Part shown: positions 61,950 to 64,000 of the stretch, in pieces
How positions within the stretch are numbered: position 1 is the stretch's first letter
Layout of the letters: each line of letters begins with the position of its first letter
DNA from: Bradyrhizobium sp. CCBAU 53338
Lineage (GTDB): Bacteria; Pseudomonadota; Alphaproteobacteria; Rhizobiales; Xanthobacteraceae
Assembly (NCBI RefSeq): GCF_015291665.1
Contig: NZ_CP030048.1
Location: 2,480,001-2,544,000 of the forward strand
Length of the DNA: 64,000 nucleotides
Direction of reading: 5' to 3'
Notes under the pieces: model-generated
What the model was told of the DNA's origin: nothing
The model's input: the letters and a program-made list of their open reading frames with translations, nothing else
The model's database searches: none
Translations under genes and position numbers: made by a program

Positions 61950-62600
61950 ATGACAGAGCGGAGCCAAAAAGAGGTCTTCCTCGAGAGCGAGGGCGATGCA
62001 TGGTACGCGCGCAACCAGGACCATTTGCGCGGACCCGGCCAGGACATTGTCCTGGCGACATTGCAGGAAATCGGCGTCTCGCCGACTTCGGTGCTCGAGA
62101 TCGGATGCGCCAATGGCTACCGCGTTGCGAGAATTTGCGATCGATTTGCCGCGAGGGGTTTTGGGATCGAGCCTTCCTCCCAGGCCGTGGCAGACGGCCG
62201 AAGCCGGTATCCGTCCCTGTCGCTTGAAATTGGAACCGCCGACCGGCTGCCATTCGCCGACGGCCAGTTCGATCTCGTCATCTTCGGCTTTTGTCTCTAC
62301 CTGGTGGATCCGCGCCTGCATCTTCGCTGCGTCGCCGAAGCCGACCGGGTCCTGGCCGACGGCGGAGTCCTTGCAATCTACGACTTTATCGAGCCGGTTC
62401 CCTACCATAACCGCTATTCCCACCTCGAAGGGGTACGCTCCTACAAGATGGAGTTTTCACGATATTTCCTCGCCAGCCCCGCTTACCGGCTGTTGCGGCG
62501 CAATATGAGCGTGCCGGCGCCTCAGCCTGATCATTCAGTGGGTGTCGACTTCCTCTCCAAGAACCTCTCTGCGGCCTTTCCGCCAAACCCGTTCGTCTGA
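61950..62600 (+). CDS. Class I SAM methyltransferase
   Basis: A 216-residue Rossmann methyltransferase. TSVLEIGCANGYRVARICDR is motif I, followed by FGIEPSSQAVADG and GTADRLPFADGQFDLVIFGF (motif IV), then VLADGGVLAIYDFIEP. It opens with SQKEVFLESEGDAWYARNQ, a signature of small glycan-cluster methyltransferases. The target is unknown, possibly a sugar O- or C-methylation. I chose the ATG at 61950; an earlier GTG at 61929 has no better signal. It is divergent from the flippase gene. Confidence 0.8.
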   Translation: MTERSQKEVFLESEGDAWYARNQDHLRGPGQDIVLATLQEIGVSPTSVLEIGCANGYRVARICDRFAARGFGIEPSSQAVADGRSRYPSLSLEIGTADRLPFADGQFDLVIFGFCLYLVDPRLHLRCVAEADRVLADGGVLAIYDFIEPVPYHNRYSHLEGVRSYKMEFSRYFLASPAYRLLRRNMSVPAPQPDHSVGVDFLSKNLSAAFPPNPFV

Positions 62601-62733
62601 CGCTTTGATCCGCCTCAATGGAAGCATTCGAGAGAGTTCTATGATTGACAGTTTTAGCGGGATTGTTGTTAAAGGCTGCCGCCTTGGGGCGACCAGCCGA
62701 TGATCGCCAATCTACATTTTCCGGTGAGGCAAA

Positions 62734-63642
62734 ATGCTTAGAGACAAGCTTGCGCGTGGCCTAAAAATTCTCACAGACCAACGCTATCGCCAGTTTTATA
62801 CGCAGCGTCGAATCCGCGGTGTACCTTCGCGCGAGCGAACGGCCGACAGCCTTGCTCGTCGGCTTCCGGCCTTCAAGGCGACGAGCGACATGTCCGAGCA
62901 GACGGCCGTGCTGAAGGATCGCGGCTATCTGTTCCTCGATGGCCTAATATCGTCCAATCAGTTGCAATCCATGCGCAAGTTCTTTTCAGAGAACAAATGC
63001 GCCGATCCATATCGGCCTGAACTCGGCCAATTCGTTGCACCCGGCAACGCTCCCCCGCAAACCCATGTCGCTTTTTTTCCGAACGAGACTGTGATCCGCG
63101 CGCCACACGCCGTGGAGATTGCAAACGACCCGAAGGTCCTGAGCATTGTATCCGGTTTCCTCGGAGCCAAGCCGACGATTAGCTATATGACTGCATGGTG
63201 GTCGATGCCGAACAAGGACGGTAAGGCCGAGCAGGCGGAGCAATTTCATCGAGACGTTGACGACATTAGGTTCGTCAAGCTGTTTTGCTACCTAACTGAC
63301 GTGGATGAGACCTCGGGGCCCCACATGTTCGTGCCAGGGTCGCAGAACGTCGACAAACTAACGACCATCCGCCGTTATGAGGACCGCGAGATCGTCCAGG
63401 CGTTTGGCGCCGATAGTCTTTGTACATTTACAGGCAAAGCCGGAACGGCATTCTTGGAAAACACCTACGGTTTCCATCGTGGCGTGCCTCCAAGGGCCAA
63501 GCCGCGCCTGCTGTTCCAGGTCCTGTATTCACTGCGCAACTCGATCTACGGACCGGAGAAGCCAGCAGGGAAGATTGGTGCGAATGGAATCCCCTCGGGG
63601 ATCGACCCCTTTATCAATCGGGTCTATCTGTCGGCGGACTGA
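62734..63642 (+). CDS. Phytanoyl-CoA dioxygenase family protein
   Basis: A 302-residue Fe(II)/2-oxoglutarate oxygenase-like protein. The metal triad is H172-R-D174 (EQFHRDVDD) and H248 (TYGFHRGVPP), with an Arg in the following RAKPRLLFQ that could bind 2-oxoglutarate. A glycan-cluster PhyH enzyme may hydroxylate a sugar or lipid component. It ends 29 bases beyond the stop of a leftward acyltransferase gene, so the two genes converge. The substrate is unknown. Confidence 0.75.
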   Translation: MLRDKLARGLKILTDQRYRQFYTQRRIRGVPSRERTADSLARRLPAFKATSDMSEQTAVLKDRGYLFLDGLISSNQLQSMRKFFSENKCADPYRPELGQFVAPGNAPPQTHVAFFPNETVIRAPHAVEIANDPKVLSIVSGFLGAKPTISYMTAWWSMPNKDGKAEQAEQFHRDVDDIRFVKLFCYLTDVDETSGPHMFVPGSQNVDKLTTIRRYEDREIVQAFGADSLCTFTGKAGTAFLENTYGFHRGVPPRAKPRLLFQVLYSLRNSIYGPEKPAGKIGANGIPSGIDPFINRVYLSAD

Positions 63643-64000
63643 CCGCTTCGCGCTCGCGTGACCAGTTCCTAACGCCCATTCCGGATACCACACTGTCGGC
63701 GGGTACTGAACGGGTAACTACCGCCCCTGCCCCGATCACACTTCGCGCGCCCACTGTGACACCGGCAAGGATGATCGCGCGAGCGCCCACCCACACGCCG
63801 TGTTCAAGAACGATAGGTCGATAGATATGTGGGTAGGGTGGTTCATGGGAGAAATCCAAGCCGGCAGATTCGATGATAACACCCTCGGAAAGTCGCACGT
63901 GGTCACTCAATGTAATGCCGCCTACGGCTCCGAGCGTGCACTTTGGCCCGATGACTACAGCACGTCCGAGAGTTACATTCTCGGCGGCTTTGATCGTTAC
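63614..64000 (-). CDS. Left-handed beta-helix (LbH) acyltransferase, 5' end off window
   Basis: A leftward frame runs from the right edge to the stop at 63614; the N-terminal part is outside the window. The 129 visible residues include hexapeptide repeats: NVTLGRAVVIGPKCTLGAVG, GVWVGARAIILAGVTVGARS and VIGAGAVVTRSVPADSVVSG. This is the usual C-terminal pattern of NeuD/WbbJ/PglD-type O- or N-acetyltransferases. It ends with a short Arg/Asp tail (NWSREREAVSPP). It likely acetylates a sugar of the surface glycan. It overlaps the end of the PhyH gene by 29 bases in antisense. Confidence 0.82.
   Translation of the reverse strand, partial: VTIKAAENVTLGRAVVIGPKCTLGAVGGITLSDHVRLSEGVIIESAGLDFSHEPPYPHIYRPIVLEHGVWVGARAIILAGVTVGARSVIGAGAVVTRSVPADSVVSGMGVRNWSREREAVSPPTDRPD

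Noticed and set aside
61728-62423. Extension of the flippase frame to an ATG at 62423
   Set aside because: It runs antisense through a well-formed methyltransferase gene, and the added residues are not hydrophobic.
1-64000. CRISPR arrays or rRNA operons
   Set aside because: No regularly spaced short repeats and no rRNA-like sequence were noticed.

Overview
This is a GC-rich chromosomal window from an alphaproteobacterium, most likely Bradyrhizobium or a close relative. The inference rests on Bug/TctC-type tripartite tricarboxylate transporters, an Omp25/31-like small porin, a hairpin-rich intergenic repeat of the 'ccctctccccgc' type, many CoA-dependent degradation genes, and IS3 and IS110 remnants. 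No rRNA, tRNA or CRISPR array was seen, so the genus is inferred from gene style only.

Layout. (1) 1-6.2 kb: catabolic genes. A molybdenum hydroxylase (large subunit cut by the window edge, plus its 2Fe-2S subunit) sits with an orphan TctC receptor, divergent from a molybdopterin oxidoreductase and a crotonase. (2) 6.4-15 kb: an accessory island that looks plasmid-derived. A rightward set (DUF3102-like, TraK-like, unknown, TraL-like P-loop protein, ribbon-helix-helix protein, relaxase) meets a leftward set (small ORF, GIY-YIG protein, AAA+ ATPase). No integrase or type IV secretion genes are visible. (3) 15.5-21.1 kb: a 2-hydroxyacid/glyoxylate group (GlcG/HbpS protein, FAD plus Fe-S oxidase, serine-glyoxylate aminotransferase, crotonase). 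(4) 21.2-28 kb: a decayed ORF, a membrane protein and a complete tctC-tctB-tctA transporter split by a palindromic repeat. (5) 28-32 kb: a porin, then a scrap of tctA, a small Cys-pair protein, and an IS3 remnant split by an IS110/IS1111-type element whose own transposase has a nonsense codon. (6) 32-64 kb: a long surface-polysaccharide region with relics of other genes.

The polysaccharide region holds an O-antigen ligase, two flippases, several glycosyltransferases and methyltransferases, gmd plus a perosamine-synthase-like aminotransferase, and a nearly complete pseudaminic-acid (nonulosonic acid) pathway. PseB and PseC form one operon. PseG fused to a PseH-like acetyltransferase, a formyltransferase, a PIG-L deacetylase, PseI, a class III aminotransferase, an aldo/keto reductase and an SpsF-type cytidylyltransferase form a second, tightly overlapped operon. 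The inserted deacetylase/formyltransferase and aminotransferase/reductase pairs suggest a modified, possibly N-formylated, nonulosonic acid for capsule, LPS or flagellin. An RTX metalloprotease with three near-identical C-terminal repeats lies inside this region.

Relics are unusually common: a gspM remnant, a partial copy of the CgeB-like glycosyltransferase, a tail of a small secreted-protein gene, a frameshifted small ORF and the tctA scrap. Together they suggest repeated duplication and decay around the polysaccharide genes.
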